From positions 806,001 through 870,000 of the forward strand of contig JAVTLE010000013.1 in assembly GCA_033439295.1 (NCBI GenBank): 64,000 nucleotides of DNA, written 5' to 3'. Each line of letters opens with the position of its first letter. The first letter of the stretch is position 1. The DNA is from Deuterostichococcus epilithicus (lineage: Eukaryota > Chlorophyta > Trebouxiophyceae > Prasiolales > Stichococcaceae). This document shows positions 10,717-22,057 of this stretch, one piece after another. Position numbers and translations under genes: made by a program. The notes under the pieces were generated by a model. The model saw nothing but the letters and a program-made list of their open reading frames with translations. It ran no database searches and was not told the DNA's origin.

Positions 10717-12937
10717 ATGCACTCCCAGCAGCGCAGCAGAAGCCTGATCATCTTTCTGTGGCTGGTGTCGTTCGCCTGCTTTACATCTGCGTCACATCAG
10801 CGGGGGTTCACCATGGCCGCTGACAGCATCGGGTGCAGCGCCGCCCCCCAGTCATATGCCAGCGCGGGCCCATGCAGCTTCGCCAGTCGTCGAAACATCA
10901 GAATGCAGGGCAACACCTCGGCGGCGACTGACAGAAAGGCGGACGCCCAGCGCAGCTTTGCGGTGCATGTGAGCGTCACATATCCACGTGGCGGCGGCGC
11001 TGGCTCGCGGGAGGGGCCATACCCTGTCGTTCTCTTCCTGAACGGCTTCCAGGTACTGTTTCTGCTCAAGACAACAGAATGGCAATGACCTCACGTTCAA
11101 CCAGCTAAGGCGCTGCTGCCACTGGCCGTGGTGGTGCGATACAGCAGGCTGAGCATGGACATGCGCACAACATGCAGATGCGCGCGTCCTTCTATCGAAA
11201 ATATGCCGACCGCCTGGCGTCCTGGGGCTTCGTCTGCGTGCAGTACGACGACCCGCTGCTCAAAATCATCGATGACGCCACCGAGGTGCACTTGGAAGCC
11301 ACGTCCCTGGTCAGCACTGTGGTACCATCGACCCCGAAACGTGGCCCAGTTGCAGGTATGTCTTGCGGCGTTCAATGCCAGTCGACCCTTTGCGGCACAC
11401 AAGCCGTTTGAAATTGGAACTGATGATGCAAGTCTCAAACAGCTGAATTGCGCCGTGCAGTTGCAGTACTTCGACACCATCACCGCCTGGCTGCGGGAGC
11501 TGAACACGACGGCAGGCGGCTTCCTGGATGGTTTGCTGGACTTGAGCAAGCTCGCAGTGGCAGGGCACAGCCGCGGCGGCAAGCTCGCCGGCCTGCTCTT
11601 TGCAGGTGTGCTGCGTGTATGGCGTCGAAGCTGCCAGATGTGATGCACATGAGCATATCCCAGGTGTGTTCTGCCAGCCATTTACCCATAGGTTTAGTAG
11701 AACGCCGACGTGTGCGCGTTGCTGGATGCTGTCTTCCTGCTGCGGCGCATGTTCAGGAGCACAGTCGAAGCAAATCACGTGATGAATGCAGAGCGCCCGG
11801 AGGTCAGCACTGCCTTCCTTGTCGATCCTGTCGACAACACAGGCGAGACACGAGAGCTACCGTGCTGCGTCACGTTGTGCCTGTCGACTTCGATGCAGTG
11901 ACACCGCGTGCAAGTTCTTAATCGAATGAAGTCCCTGATTCCCATGTCCCCCAGCAGCGCAACACTGAACCAACCCTGAAACTGAAGCACTGAAGCCTTG
12001 CAGTGCTCGGCTGCAGACCAGACGCCAGAGAGCGCCAGCTACCCCAGTGCCATCAGGGCGCTCGCGGCGGCGGGTCGCCCCTTCGGCATGCTGGGCGCCG
12101 GCAGCACTGGAAAGTGCAATCCGGAGGGCGCCAATTACAAGGTTTTCTCATTGCGCATGTGCCATAGATGTGCTTTCAACCCTTGTGTCACAGCTTCGTG
12201 TATGGGCTGTCGTTTTGTGGTGGCCCATACCAATGCCAGTGGGTGTGTTGTGCGCATCATAAATGTGGCGCCACAGGCCTTCTTTGCGGTGGCGGCGGCC
12301 GGCAGCTGGCAGGCTGTCATCGAGCAGAGCGGGCACCTGCAATTTTTATCCGCTGGCCGATTGCTGGACCCCATCCTGCGGCTGCTGTGCCCCGGCGGCA
12401 GCGGCAGCCCAAACGAGGTGCTTCGCCCCCCCCGGGTGATGCCACAGCGAAGGTGCTCTTGCAACACAGAAGCCCACTTCGACAGCCATCTTTTTTTCCG
12501 AAAAGTTTTGTCAAGCGAGGATTGTTCATCTGAGCGTAACAACCATGAGCTGCCTGGGCGTACCACACTTTGTTTCGACAGACGCTGCTGTGAAAGTGCG
12601 GCCAGGTCATGCGCCTGGCGATGCCGGCGCTGGTGGCGTGGCTAGACCAGAAACTCCGACTCACGCCATCTCAGGTGAGGCTCCTGCAGATGGCCCACGT
12701 ACACTGCCACGTGCTCGTTATCGCTTGCCTCGGCCATTTCCCGGTCAACACCACACACTGCTGGTGCTCCACTTGCAGGCGGCACTGCAGCTGGACTTTC
12801 GGCAGTGGGTGCAGAGGGAGGTGGCGGCCGGGAACATCGCATTTGCGGCAAAGGGGGAGGCATCGCGCAGTAGCATGCTGCAGGAGCAGTCTGTGAGCCT
12901 GAAGCAGCCAGCAGCACCCCAGACCGCCGCCACCTGA
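10717..12937 (+). CDS. CLH: Chlorophyllase
   Basis: Hydrolyses chlorophyll to chlorophyllide and phytol (alpha/beta-hydrolase). Eight exons close in frame: 10717-11052, 11178-11285, 11467-11605, 11765-11842, 12017-12141, 12277-12417, 12606-12674, 12779-12937 (384 aa). The nucleophile elbow is AVAGHSRGGKLAGLL (GHSRGG is the chlorophyllase lipase motif). The acidic residue lies in AFLVDPVDNT and the catalytic His in EQSGHLQF, so the Ser-Asp-His triad is complete. The N-terminal part carries YPVVLFLNGFQ and YRKYADRLASWGF, as in plant CLH. The N-terminus (SLIIFLWLVSFACFTSASH) is hydrophobic and looks more like a secretory signal peptide than a transit peptide. The intron after 11842 needs a GC donor (CAG|GCGAGA): it joins DPVDNT to DQTPES in phase. 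The C-terminal 60 residues are less conserved. Confidence 0.92.
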
Positions 12938-13273
12938 GCTTGGCCTACACAATGACTACATGTTACCTCAAGCGAGCACTTCACAGTTCTTCACTGCACA
13001 TCGGGCCTGCCTTAGGTGTCACCTCAGCGACGATGCGGCAGCAATACTGTGCTGGATGCTCTGGTCTGAAGTTGTACCGATGCCCGTGGCATGTACCCAC
13101 TTTGTTCGATGTTCAGACAAACCATGCAGGACACGACACTGTCAACCCCAAAGCACTCGGAAACAAAAGCTGCAGATTGGCTTATGCAGCTGCCAGCAGC
13201 GCTATTGCAACCGCATTTGCAGGCATCACCTGCGCCGCCGTGTTGGTGCCACTCGCGTTGCTGCATCTAGATA
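12938..13273. other. Convergent intergenic region
   Basis: 3' flanks of chlorophyllase and the VOA1-like gene. No gene was recognised. Confidence 0.6.
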
Positions 13274-15213
13274 TCATCGGTTGTCATCCTTTACCGACTC
13301 GAAACGTGTGGGAGTGTCCTGCGGCCACGGTTGCGTTGTCAGGTTGGGTGCCGTCCCTCACACAGCAGAGCACAGCACATCGACATGGGTACAGGCATAA
13401 CGTCAATCTTCACCGCCATGGGCTGAGGATCGAGACTCACCAGGATGCCCATGCAGTATGTCCCAAACGCGAGCGCCACGATCAAGACGATCAGCAGCAG
13501 GCCTGCCTCGAGCTGGTTGACCTGCGGCGGCACAGGAAATGTTGCGTATGAGGCTGGATCCAGGCTCGGGGGATGGACTCGGTGTGGGAGTGTAGGTCTG
13601 GGTCAAACTGCCGGTGCTGTCATCCCCTGCGCCTGACCGTCTGGCATCTCTGTGGCTTGCAGGCTGTGTCAGACCGCACACCAGCTCAGCCAGCGCCGGC
13701 CCTTCTGAAGGATCATCTCAGTGGACCCTGTACATGTGCGCTTATGAGGAAAGTTTCAGTTTGCGCACCTGCGTCTTGCACCTGGCGTCGCACACCAGCT
13801 GGCCCGGCGCCGGCTTTGGGCTGGGAGCCGCCACTCCACTCCTTTCTGCGCTCTTTGCCAGCAGCGTGCGCTGCGCGCCCATTGCTGCCAGGCCCTGCGC
13901 ATCGCAGCGTAGATCCTGAGAATTTGCTGTCTCAGGACGAGCAAAGTTTGTTGCTTGCATTCGATTTGACGGCCTGCTGCTGACTGTGTGTGGAAGAAGC
14001 CGAAGTCGCTCTTGCCAATGAGAAGTCCACCCAAGGGCTGTTGTAAATTGCAAGGGCAGGTTCTCTCGATGGTGCCGCACGTCCGGCTCGGAGGCGTAGA
14101 CGAACAGGTGGCGTGCCCCCGCAGCCGCGACTGCCTCCCTCAGCGCCTGAAGCACTGCCGCCTGGTCCTCCAGGGCATCCCCTTCCGAGGCGCAGACCAG
14201 CACCGCTACAGGGCTGGCGGGGGCGCCGGCAGCAGAGGCTGCGCTGAGGTCCGGCAGCGGGTGGCCAGCCAGCGGCGCCGCGGTGGCGCTGTCGCAGGTG
14301 CCCAGCCGGTGCAGCGTGGCGCCGCCGGCGGCCGCTGCGAGCCTCGCCTGCACGCTGCCGGCTCCCTGCGGTGGCACACGTGCAATATTTCGGAATGCGA
14401 TTTCAGACTGGAAAGCAACGGGATCGGCAGCTGCAAGTGGATCGTGGTCCGCCGTCATGGACGGCATGCGAGCATGGTGGCGCCGAGGCCACCCAGCATG
14501 GTGGGGTGCGTCATTGCAGCAAACGAAATGTACCACCTCGTGGTGTGTGAAGGGCAGCGACACCGAGGCGGGTGCAGCGTCCAGGGCTGCCTTCACGTGT
14601 GCAAACTTTGCTGCGCTCGAGGCATCGACCTGCGGCCATATCAACAACTACGTCGCGTCACCTTGCTGCGGCGCAAGATGTGTCTGAGCTGCGACGCATC
14701 GAACAGCATGTCGACCAACGACCGGCACAGCCTGTTCAGGAAGCAAGATGAGGACAAGTGCAACTCCGACCTTGCTTCCGAGGAAGATGACGGTGACATC
14801 AGGCCTTGCCGCGCCCACACGGAAATACTGCTCAGCCGCAGGCGTCAGGGCCCCACCGCCCAGCAGGCCTCCGACCAGAGACTCCAGCAAGCTTGTCGTC
14901 TCGCCCTGCGCGCGCATCTGGCAGTGTTGATGTTGTAGCAGCAGTAGACAGGCAGGCGGGCGGCCNGNNGGGCGGTGTGCACAGTGCTTGCGGTTTGGAA
15001 CATGCGCAGACGGAGCCCGCGTAGGAGCTGCAGACTACAGACTGGGCGTGAGGTCTCGGCTTTGAATTTATGCACCTGGTAGGACACGCGGCGGTCAGAC
15101 GGGCCAGGTGCAATAAACTCGCTGGAACCCCACGCAAAGGTTGCAGACGGGACATGGCTGGCGCTGCAGACGGACAGCGTGCCGATCAGCAACACGACGT
15201 ACGCAAGACGCAT
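13274..15213 (-). CDS. V-ATPase assembly factor / accessory subunit, VOA1/Ac45-like
   Basis: Type I membrane protein resembling plant VOA1/Ac45 C-domain proteins, which assist V-ATPase V0 assembly in the secretory pathway. Exons: 15076-15213, 14771-14905, a short exon ending at 14662 (boundary unresolved), 14537-14629, 14081-14365, 13769-13894, 13441-13521, 13274-13318 (about 300-310 aa). The signal peptide is MRLAYVVLLIGTLSVCSAS. The lumenal part holds VTVIFLGSK, PVAVLVCASEGD and ARHLFVYASEPD, matching the plant pattern LVVLCSEG...YVSDP. Near the end come VCDARCKTQ, a single span EAGLLLIVLIVALAFGTYCM, and the family signature DTPTRFE just before the stop. The Cys pair before the span is conserved. 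In the doubtful exon, a stretch LVDMLFDASQLRHILRRSK fits the plant alignment, but no acceptor gives the right phase except at 14688. N bases at 14966-14970 lie in the first intron. Confidence 0.7.
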
Positions 15214-15800
15214 CCTAGCTGATGCCCACAGCGAATTGAGCCTGAGGGGTCCGCAAGTCCAAAATAGGTTTGTTTGATGTCCAGGCTGCAAATGGGCTGT
15301 GCTCTTTGCAGCGCTGCGTGGACCACGCCACTGATGCAGATCTTGGCGTCGGGTGCTGCTGTAAAACTACAGATACGCACACCTGCGCAGCTTCGATGCG
15401 AAGACGGAAGACTGCTCACGCATGCTTATTGCTTCGGCTTGACACTTGTGTAAAACCCTGCTCCTGCAAACGTTTGCAGGTTCCCAGTACTTTACATTGG
15501 AACCGTTATCATCGTCAAACGACCCCCGGATGGACAATTGAATTTTCGGACTGCAACATCCTGCCAGCCTCATGCTTGGGCTGCTCGTTTGATGTGCACC
15601 TCTCAGGAGCTCGGTGCTTTGAAACCATCTAGAAGCAGAAGAAGGGTGTACGTCATGAGCAGCGGTGACGTGGCCACACATCGAAGGCGGGAGCTTGCAC
15701 ATGCACATGCAGCTCGCCATAACGTGCAACTCCGTGTTGCCGCATAATTCACGAGTGTATTACAGCTGAACATATCTGTCCTCTCCCTGCTGCTTTCTTC
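15214..15800. other. Divergent intergenic region, VOA1-like / MSRA
   Basis: 587 bases between two divergent starts. No ORF or RNA gene was recognised. It should carry both promoters. Confidence 0.6.
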
Positions 15801-17454
15801 ATGGCTTCCAGACTTACTCTTGCAACAAGTGTCCGTGCCGTTCGCCTCCTGCCTCCCACAGCTCGTGCGTCGCGACCTGCCCTCAGTCAACGCTTCAGCT
15901 CTTGCAGAGCATTCAGTAGCGCATCCTCGACGTTTCTGAGGAGGACAGCAGCGCCGCTGTCCGCACGCACGGCTTCAGTGACTCGGGTGTGCACCTGACT
16001 GATGCACATGTGCAATGGCGCGACGTGTCCCTGCAAGCTCAGCCTGCTTATGATAGTTCTTTTCTTGCGGATATTCATCAAATAACCTTCATCGGCTGTC
16101 ACCGCCCTTGTAGACTTGCTGGCGTTCGTCTTGTCTGACTTCACAACACCACATGGCGTCATGCTTTGGTGTTCCGCAAGGCCCGCTGTTGGACCCTGGT
16201 CTGCTCCGCTCTGACCTCCTGACCTCTTGCAGGCCTTTGGCTCATCCGCTATCGTGTGCGCCTTCGGCACGCAAATGGGCACCCAGCTGGCTCCCAAGAC
16301 TGCGCCCGCGGGCCTGGAGATGGCCACCTTTGCCGGTGGCTGCTTCTGGGGACTGGAGCTGGCGTACCAGCGCGAGCCGGGCGTCGTGAAGACGTCGGTG
16401 GGCTACACGCAGGGGCAGGCCGAGGCGCCCAGCTACAATGCCGTGTGCACCGGCAGGACCGGCCACGCAGAAGCTGTGCAGGTGGGCTTGTGACGGTTGA
16501 AGGACAGCCGGGATTGAAAATCCCGAGCAGCCTTGCATTGTGATTTGGTCGTCTTGCACCAGGCTTGGATCAGCCATGCTGGTGTGAGCGGAAACGGTGC
16601 AGGTGCTGATAGCTACGCCACACTTCATCCTGTATGCTTGATAGGTCCTACTTCGGCAATCCCCTCTTTGGATGTCTACATCAGGGCTTCCTATTCATCG
16701 TTCTTGTTCAGGTGTACTACGACCCCAAGGAGGTGAGCTACGACCGACTGCTGGACATCTTCTTCGACCGGGTGGACCCTACCACCCGGGACCGGCAGGG
16801 CAACGACAGCGGCTCGCAGTACCGCAGCGGCATCTACTATCACAACGAGGAGCAAAAGGCAGCAATCGAGAAGGTGCTGTCTTTGGAGACAAAGACAAGG
16901 CAGAACATGAGAACTGACGTCCAGCGTGCTTGTGTTTCCTCATCTGCATCTGCGCAAGCTGGTGCAGTTCATCAGATCATTGGTCCCTGAGCACGTGTTA
17001 ACGACAGGAGGTCCGCATTTGGCTGCAGGCTATTGCGGCAGTCAACGACAAGCTGCAGCAGAACACTTGGAAGCGCGTCTTTGGTGGCAAGGTGGTGACG
17101 GAGGTGAAGGAGGCTGCCGACTACTGGTTGGCCGAAAACCACCACCAGGTACCATCCTGCCCTTTTCCGGGCAGTTTACGCACCACGATGGAGGCGGACG
17201 TGATTGGTTGACTGCGTTGACGGTGGCACCCCTTGCAGCCTGCCAGCATACCTGGCACTGCTGACATTGTGGACGATTTACGAACGTCTGCCATAACATG
17301 CGTACCTCCAGCACGCCTACCCAGTGCGCGTTGATGAAACCGTTGTGGTGGTTCGGAAGCTGACTTTCTCTTTGCACGATTGCAGCAATACCTCCAAAAA
17401 GGCGGCCAGGATGCCAGCAAGGGAGCGTCCGACCGCATCCGTTGCTACGGCTGA
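15801..17454 (+). CDS. MSRA: Peptide methionine-S-sulfoxide reductase A, plastid type
   Basis: Reduces the S-epimer of methionine sulfoxide in proteins, using thioredoxin. Exons 15801-15986, 16233-16481, 16712-16873, 17029-17148, 17386-17454, all phase 0 (261 aa). The first about 62 residues are Ser/Arg/Ala-rich with almost no acids ([20 protein letters not shown]), a clear organelle transit peptide. The catalytic core is [16 protein letters not shown], with the active Cys in GCFWG, followed by [24 protein letters not shown] and [17 protein letters not shown]. The protein ends SDRIRCYG: the Cys three residues from the end is the recycling Cys of plant plastid MSRA4. TGTAA at 17604-17608 is a likely polyadenylation signal. 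Divergent from the VOA1-like gene. A complete, ordinary gene. Confidence 0.95.
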
Positions 17455-18234
17455 GGAGCTGAGCTTTGGGAGCAGCGCACGGCCGCGTGGGTGCTTGCTG
17501 CAGAGCCAGGGGACGCTTGCCTCTGAATTTGACTTGGAGTTCTCGTGCAACACGTTATACTCGCCAGTGGTGTGTTGAATGCAAGTTGTAGTCTCATTTG
17601 TATTGTAAGGTTCCGATTGGTGAAGGTCTCGTTCATTACATGCTGGTTTTGCAAGACGTACAAATGGAAAGCATGGCTGAAGTGACACCTTCCAGGATGT
17701 TTCCGGGATTTCAACTGTGCCCTGGTGCCACCGATCTTGTCAGAGTTGAATAATGCACCTGCAGCGTGCGCTCAGCGTCTCCAGTCGTGTGACTGTTCCT
17801 CCGCAAAAGCGTCCTCCCACCAGGTCGATGTCTGCATTGCCGCCACAATCAGAGTTATCACTTGTGCTATTACATGCCAGCGCAGCTGAACATGCAGCAG
17901 GCCAGGCAGCATTGCCATCTCAAAGGCACTACAGCTTGATCAGTGCATCGGAACAGCACCTTGTATCCCCTCCTGAAGAAGGCCATGGCAGAGCCCTGCA
18001 GAGGCAGGGGAGGCCATCAGCACATCGGAGAATCGATCAGAGCATCACAAAACATGCCAGACCGCAGCGACAGTCCCCGTCATGCGCCAGCCCGCAGCAT
18101 GTGCCAGCCCACACCCCAAAAGTCAACCCGCATCATGCATCAGTCCACATCATGCGTCAAGCCGTAAAGCACCAGCCTGCATCATGCATCAGCCCGCGCC
18201 TCCACCTCGGGGTCCCATGTACTCGATATACGAA
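17455..18234. other. Convergent intergenic region with short tandem repeats
   Basis: 3' flanks of MSRA and the DUF1995 gene. 18060-18200 holds four to five imperfect copies of a roughly 27-base unit built on CCAGCCYGCATCATGCATCA. No gene was recognised. Confidence 0.6.
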
Positions 18235-21200
18235 TCATGCGTCCGTGACACAGACTATGCAGCATGCAACAGGCCGCACCTCCTCCTCGGTGTTCAGCCC
18301 CATGGAGATCATCAGCTCCTCCTTGAACTGCGGGGCCAAGCATCGAGGAATTTGGGTGAGTGGCAGCCATTTCGGGCAACGGATGATCTGTACGATGGGC
18401 ACCTCACGAGCAGCCTGCCGCATGCTCCTTGCGGTGCACTCCTAGCATTGCAAGCCATATGCAAGAAGACGAGCCAGCGCCCGGAGATCGTTGCCACACA
18501 ACGCAAGCGCTCCGACACAGGACGCCATCGCCACGATGCAGGACGCGGACTAGCGGATGCTCATGTATGCGCAACTGCCGCAGCAGACGGCGGCACGCCC
18601 ATTCCTGACGGTACGAGCCAGGGAAGCCCTGGGCTCACGCACCTCCCCAAGGTTGTACCGCTGGCGGTCTTCGGCGACGCAGACGTAGGTCCCCGTGCCA
18701 TCCTGCTGCCGCAGCAAGACCTGCCAGGGGCCCGGGTACTCCCGGAAAAGCGCCCCGCTGTAGTTTATGATGTACGGCGCCACGGAGACGCTCTGCGCAT
18801 GCGACGCACACACGGCAGGGTCGGCGCGGCTGGGATGTGGCGGTGCCTGCAGCATCATGGGTGCCCTGCACCACGATGGGTGTCGCGCCATGACGAGCGC
18901 ATGCTTCGGAGCTGTGCCCCGGGCTGCAGAAGCTGCCTGGCTCAGAAGTTTGGCAGGCGCTCGGCCGACTTGGCTGGCTCGGCCCCGCCGGGGTTGCGGC
19001 GCAGCGTCCTCCGACGAGGTGCGCCGCCGCCGCCGCTGCTGCAGGTGCCATAGCAGCGGTGCAGCTGGCTGCTGCAGCCGGCCAGCTTGGTCGCCCCAGC
19101 ACGGTGGGTCTGGAAAACAGGTTCCTGCAATCCCGCTCCGATGCCGCTGCACTGCATCCCCCACAGCTCCCATGCTGCATCGCCCGAATCTGGCCGCAGA
19201 TTCACACTCAGTAATGTCCCACCTTGGAATAGTCGCGCTGCCGGATGTAGAAGACCGGCTTGAAACCCGCCAGGAAGCGGTACTGCAGGTCCTTCGACGG
19301 GAAGCCCAGCAGCCCTGCGGTAGGGGGAATGTCTGTCAGTCATGCGCCAGTGCGAAGGGCGCCCGCCTGCTGCGCCGTGCCCGCTGCGGCTGCGCAAGGC
19401 GGCTATGCAAAGCACCCAGGAAGGTTGCACGGCCTTCGTCTGGCTGCACCCCGTGTGCGGCCTGCACTCTGCAATGCGCCAAGGATTGCCCCGCACACAG
19501 CGTGCAGCGTCTCGACTTCGATGCACGACACAGTCTCGTTCATGGAATGCTGGCCCAGCTCCCGCAGGCACATGCCTTCGCCATGCACGCTGGAGGAATT
19601 CCTCGCCCTGCGCACAACTTCGCAGGAACTTCTTCACGCAGCTCGACAGACTTGGCCGCCGAGCGTGGCATTGGCGGCGCCTGAACGGGCGTGTGCTCCC
19701 TGATTTTGTGAGGTTCGTGCGGGAGAAGGGTCCGCCGGAGCAGGTCCCGCGGTACACAGGTCTCTGCCGGAGAGGATTCAGCCGGATGCAAGGTTCTGCC
19801 AACAGCGCAGAGAGCGCACCCAGGTCGGCGCACAGTCCGCCTCGAGATGTCTTCCAATTCTCCAGGGGTTCACTCAGATTCAAGACAACAGGTTCGGAGG
19901 GGCCTGCCGGATTCCAACTGCTGGATCCCGCTGAAGAGGGCTCAAGCGCACCCAGGTCAGCGCGCAGGTTCCCAGCTCCAGGCAGCCTCCAAACAAATCT
20001 GAGGCGCTGGTTTCTGACGATTCTGCCGAAGAAGGCTGACTCAGCTAGACACACTCACCCAGGTCGGCGCGCAGGGTGTCCAGCTCCAAGTTCCACAGCA
20101 CGATGGGCTTGCCGCACACGACCTCGTTCACATAGTTCTCCAGGTCCACCAGCTCCACCGTTGAGGCGTTCACCTGCGCAGAGGGGTGTTCGGTAGAAAC
20201 CGGTTGATTGCAACAGTGCTGCGGACCACCTTCTCGTTCACATGGTGTTTTGGGTCCACCATTGCATTGAGGCGTTGACCTGTGCAGGAGGCTTCCAGGG
20301 TTCTCAGTCCAAAACAGTGGCTGCTTCATGTCTCAGGTAAGCATCGAAGTCCACCAGCTCCATCACTGACACGTTCCGCTGCGGCATGGAGAAGTTCCAG
20401 CGTGTTTTGGCCAGCGTGTCTTGGAAGATGGTGTTAGCTTCATAGTCCATAGTCCATAGTCCATAGTTCATAGTCCGTCGTCGTAGCGTGTTTCATATCA
20501 CGGACTGCGTGCTTCGCGGGCGCACGGTGGGGCAATAGGCCCCTCCAGAGCGCAGCGGGCGAGCCAGAGTGCCCGCATGCATGGCGTGCGTAGCGGTGGC
20601 GCAGCATGTTCAGGCGCGTGTACACGACACCAGACCGCCTGTATTGTTGTGCAGGTTCTCAGGCTCCCTGGCGCTAGCAGGCAACCGGGTGCTCACCGCC
20701 ATGAAGACGTCTGCTTGCTGCGCCGCCTGCGTCTGCTGCAGGTTGCTGCCAGCGCCATTGCCGCGCCCAAACAGCGAGCCAAAGGCGCCTGCGAGGTTGC
20801 GCTTGTCCTCTGTGAGGTACCCCATGCTGACGCCAGGCGACATGTCAAGCGCTGATTTCGACCTGCCGCAGGGAGATAGAACTTCAGGCCTGCATCAGCA
20901 ATTCCTGCCCCCAAGTGAGGCTCGTGCTGCGGACAGCATTCTCTCGCGGTGCTTGACAGTCACTCGTGCGCACTGAGACAAGGCACGGCACTCACAGTTT
21001 GTACGATCGCTTGTACTCGGTCGCGTCCGGCACCACAATGTGCACCGTTTTGCCAGATTTCCGAATCTGCAAGCAGAGACACGAGCTGTCATGGGCTTTG
21101 AAAGCCAAAGCGTCATGTCCGTCATCAGGAAGGGCGCAGGATCATGCAGGGATCGCTGCAGAAAACTTTCATCTCGCCTGCCGCGCTGCCGCAATTGCCA

Positions 21201-21824
21201 GCTGAACATTCGTGTCGATGTACATGTCCGACGCCCCCTTGTAGCCTGTTCGCAGGCCAAATAACTGTCAAAACACTTTCATCTCCTGTGAGGCACCGGC
21301 AGGCAGCGGCAGAAGGCTGGGAGGGAGGACTTACTGTCGACGCCAACCGACGGCAGCTCCACCTCCATGCGCGTAAGGCCATCCTCCAGGCCTTTCAGCA
21401 CAGCTGTCGACGCGTCGTCTATGAGCGTCTGGAATGAGGCTGGCCTGTAGGTGGACCGTCCTGCAGACCGGTCCTCCCGCTGTGGTTGCTGCTGCTGCTG
21501 CGCTGCTGGAGGGATGGCTCTGCTCAGGGCTGCTGCATGCCGCCTGCCGCAGGATCTGCTGGCGCGCAGGTCATGACAGAGGTCGGCCAGGCACGACGAT
21601 TTGCTCGGCCAGCCCGCTGGAGTCCTATGTGCACGACAAAGCTGCGCACTTGCCGATATGTTGCAGCAATCCGTCTGAATGTGACCCGCGAGCTGCATGC
21701 AAGCGCCTGCCATGTCTTTGGCTATCAGCACATGCTTACGCCTTGTGCTAGGAACGCTCCAGCTTTTTGGTGCAAACTCCTGACTGCACTGGCAGAGCGT
21801 GATCTGTGCTGCCACGCCTTGCAT
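18235..21824 (-). CDS. DUF1995 plastid protein, LPA3-like
   Basis: DUF1995 proteins include Arabidopsis LPA3, a stromal factor for photosystem II core assembly. Exons: 21335-21824 (a second ATG lies at 21713), 21178-21245, 20996-21066, 20697-20862, 20059-20173, 19223-19314, 18643-18792, 18235-18327 (414 or 377 aa). Landmarks in order: [167 protein letters not shown]. The N-terminus is Ser/Arg/Gln-rich, plausibly a transit peptide. The intron after 21178 uses a GC donor (CAG|GCGAGA). The two introns flanking exon 20059-20173 carry several decayed pieces of that exon. Head-to-tail behind the lumen methyltransferase, 233 bases apart. Confidence 0.9.
19813..19983 (-). repeat. Two decayed copies of the 3' end and donor of exon 20059-20173
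   Basis: The exon ends in [11 protein letters not shown] with donor GG|GTGAG. In the following intron, 19945-19983 (GAGCTGGGAACCTGCGCGCT then GACCTGGGTGCG) and 19813-19845 (TGCGCCGACCTGGGTGCG) repeat the exon end together with a GTGCG donor. Copies lie downstream of the exon on its own strand. Confidence 0.7.
20221..20394 (-). repeat. Two decayed copies of the acceptor and 5' end of exon 20059-20173
   Basis: The exon starts CAG|GTGAACGCCTC ([15 protein letters not shown]). In the preceding intron, 20221-20287 starts ACAG|GTCAACGCCTC and runs on to a GTGAACGAG match, and 20335-20394 encodes [14 protein letters not shown] after a CCGCAG. Both keep an acceptor-like AG at the same place as the true exon. 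Confidence 0.75.
20440..20482 (+). repeat. Short tandem repeat, unit CATAGTC
   Basis: About six copies of a 7-base unit (CATAGTC with one T variant) in an intron of the DUF1995 gene. The unit is not the plant telomere repeat. Confidence 0.75.
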
Positions 21825-22057
21825 TGTTGGCAGTTGTATTGGCGGGAACGAGCCTCCAGCTCACACTGCACACTGCTGTGCACCTGTGCCGCAGTAATGC
21901 AAGCCATACGACTGCGGCTCTGTCCGCCAGATGTCACAGGAGAATGCGCTGTCCTAGAAAGCATAAGATTTGCTCCTCAAGCCTCCTCGTTCACTCCACA
22001 CGGCGGTACCCGCCATTGTCCCCGCGGGTTACGGTAGGTGGGGATGCCTGTGTGTGT
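21825..22057. other. Short spacer between DUF1995 and methyltransferase genes
   Basis: 233 bases between two genes on the minus strand. It holds the 3' end of one and the promoter of the other. Nothing specific was recognised. Confidence 0.5.

Noticed and set aside
10717-12937. Chlorophyllase as a generic dienelactone hydrolase or acetylhydrolase
   Set aside because: GHSRGG, the NGF segment, and the DPVDN and SGHLQF motifs together match chlorophyllase better than other alpha/beta-hydrolases.
20440-20482. Interstitial telomere repeat
   Set aside because: The unit CATAGTC does not match the TTTAGGG or TTAGGG telomere motifs.
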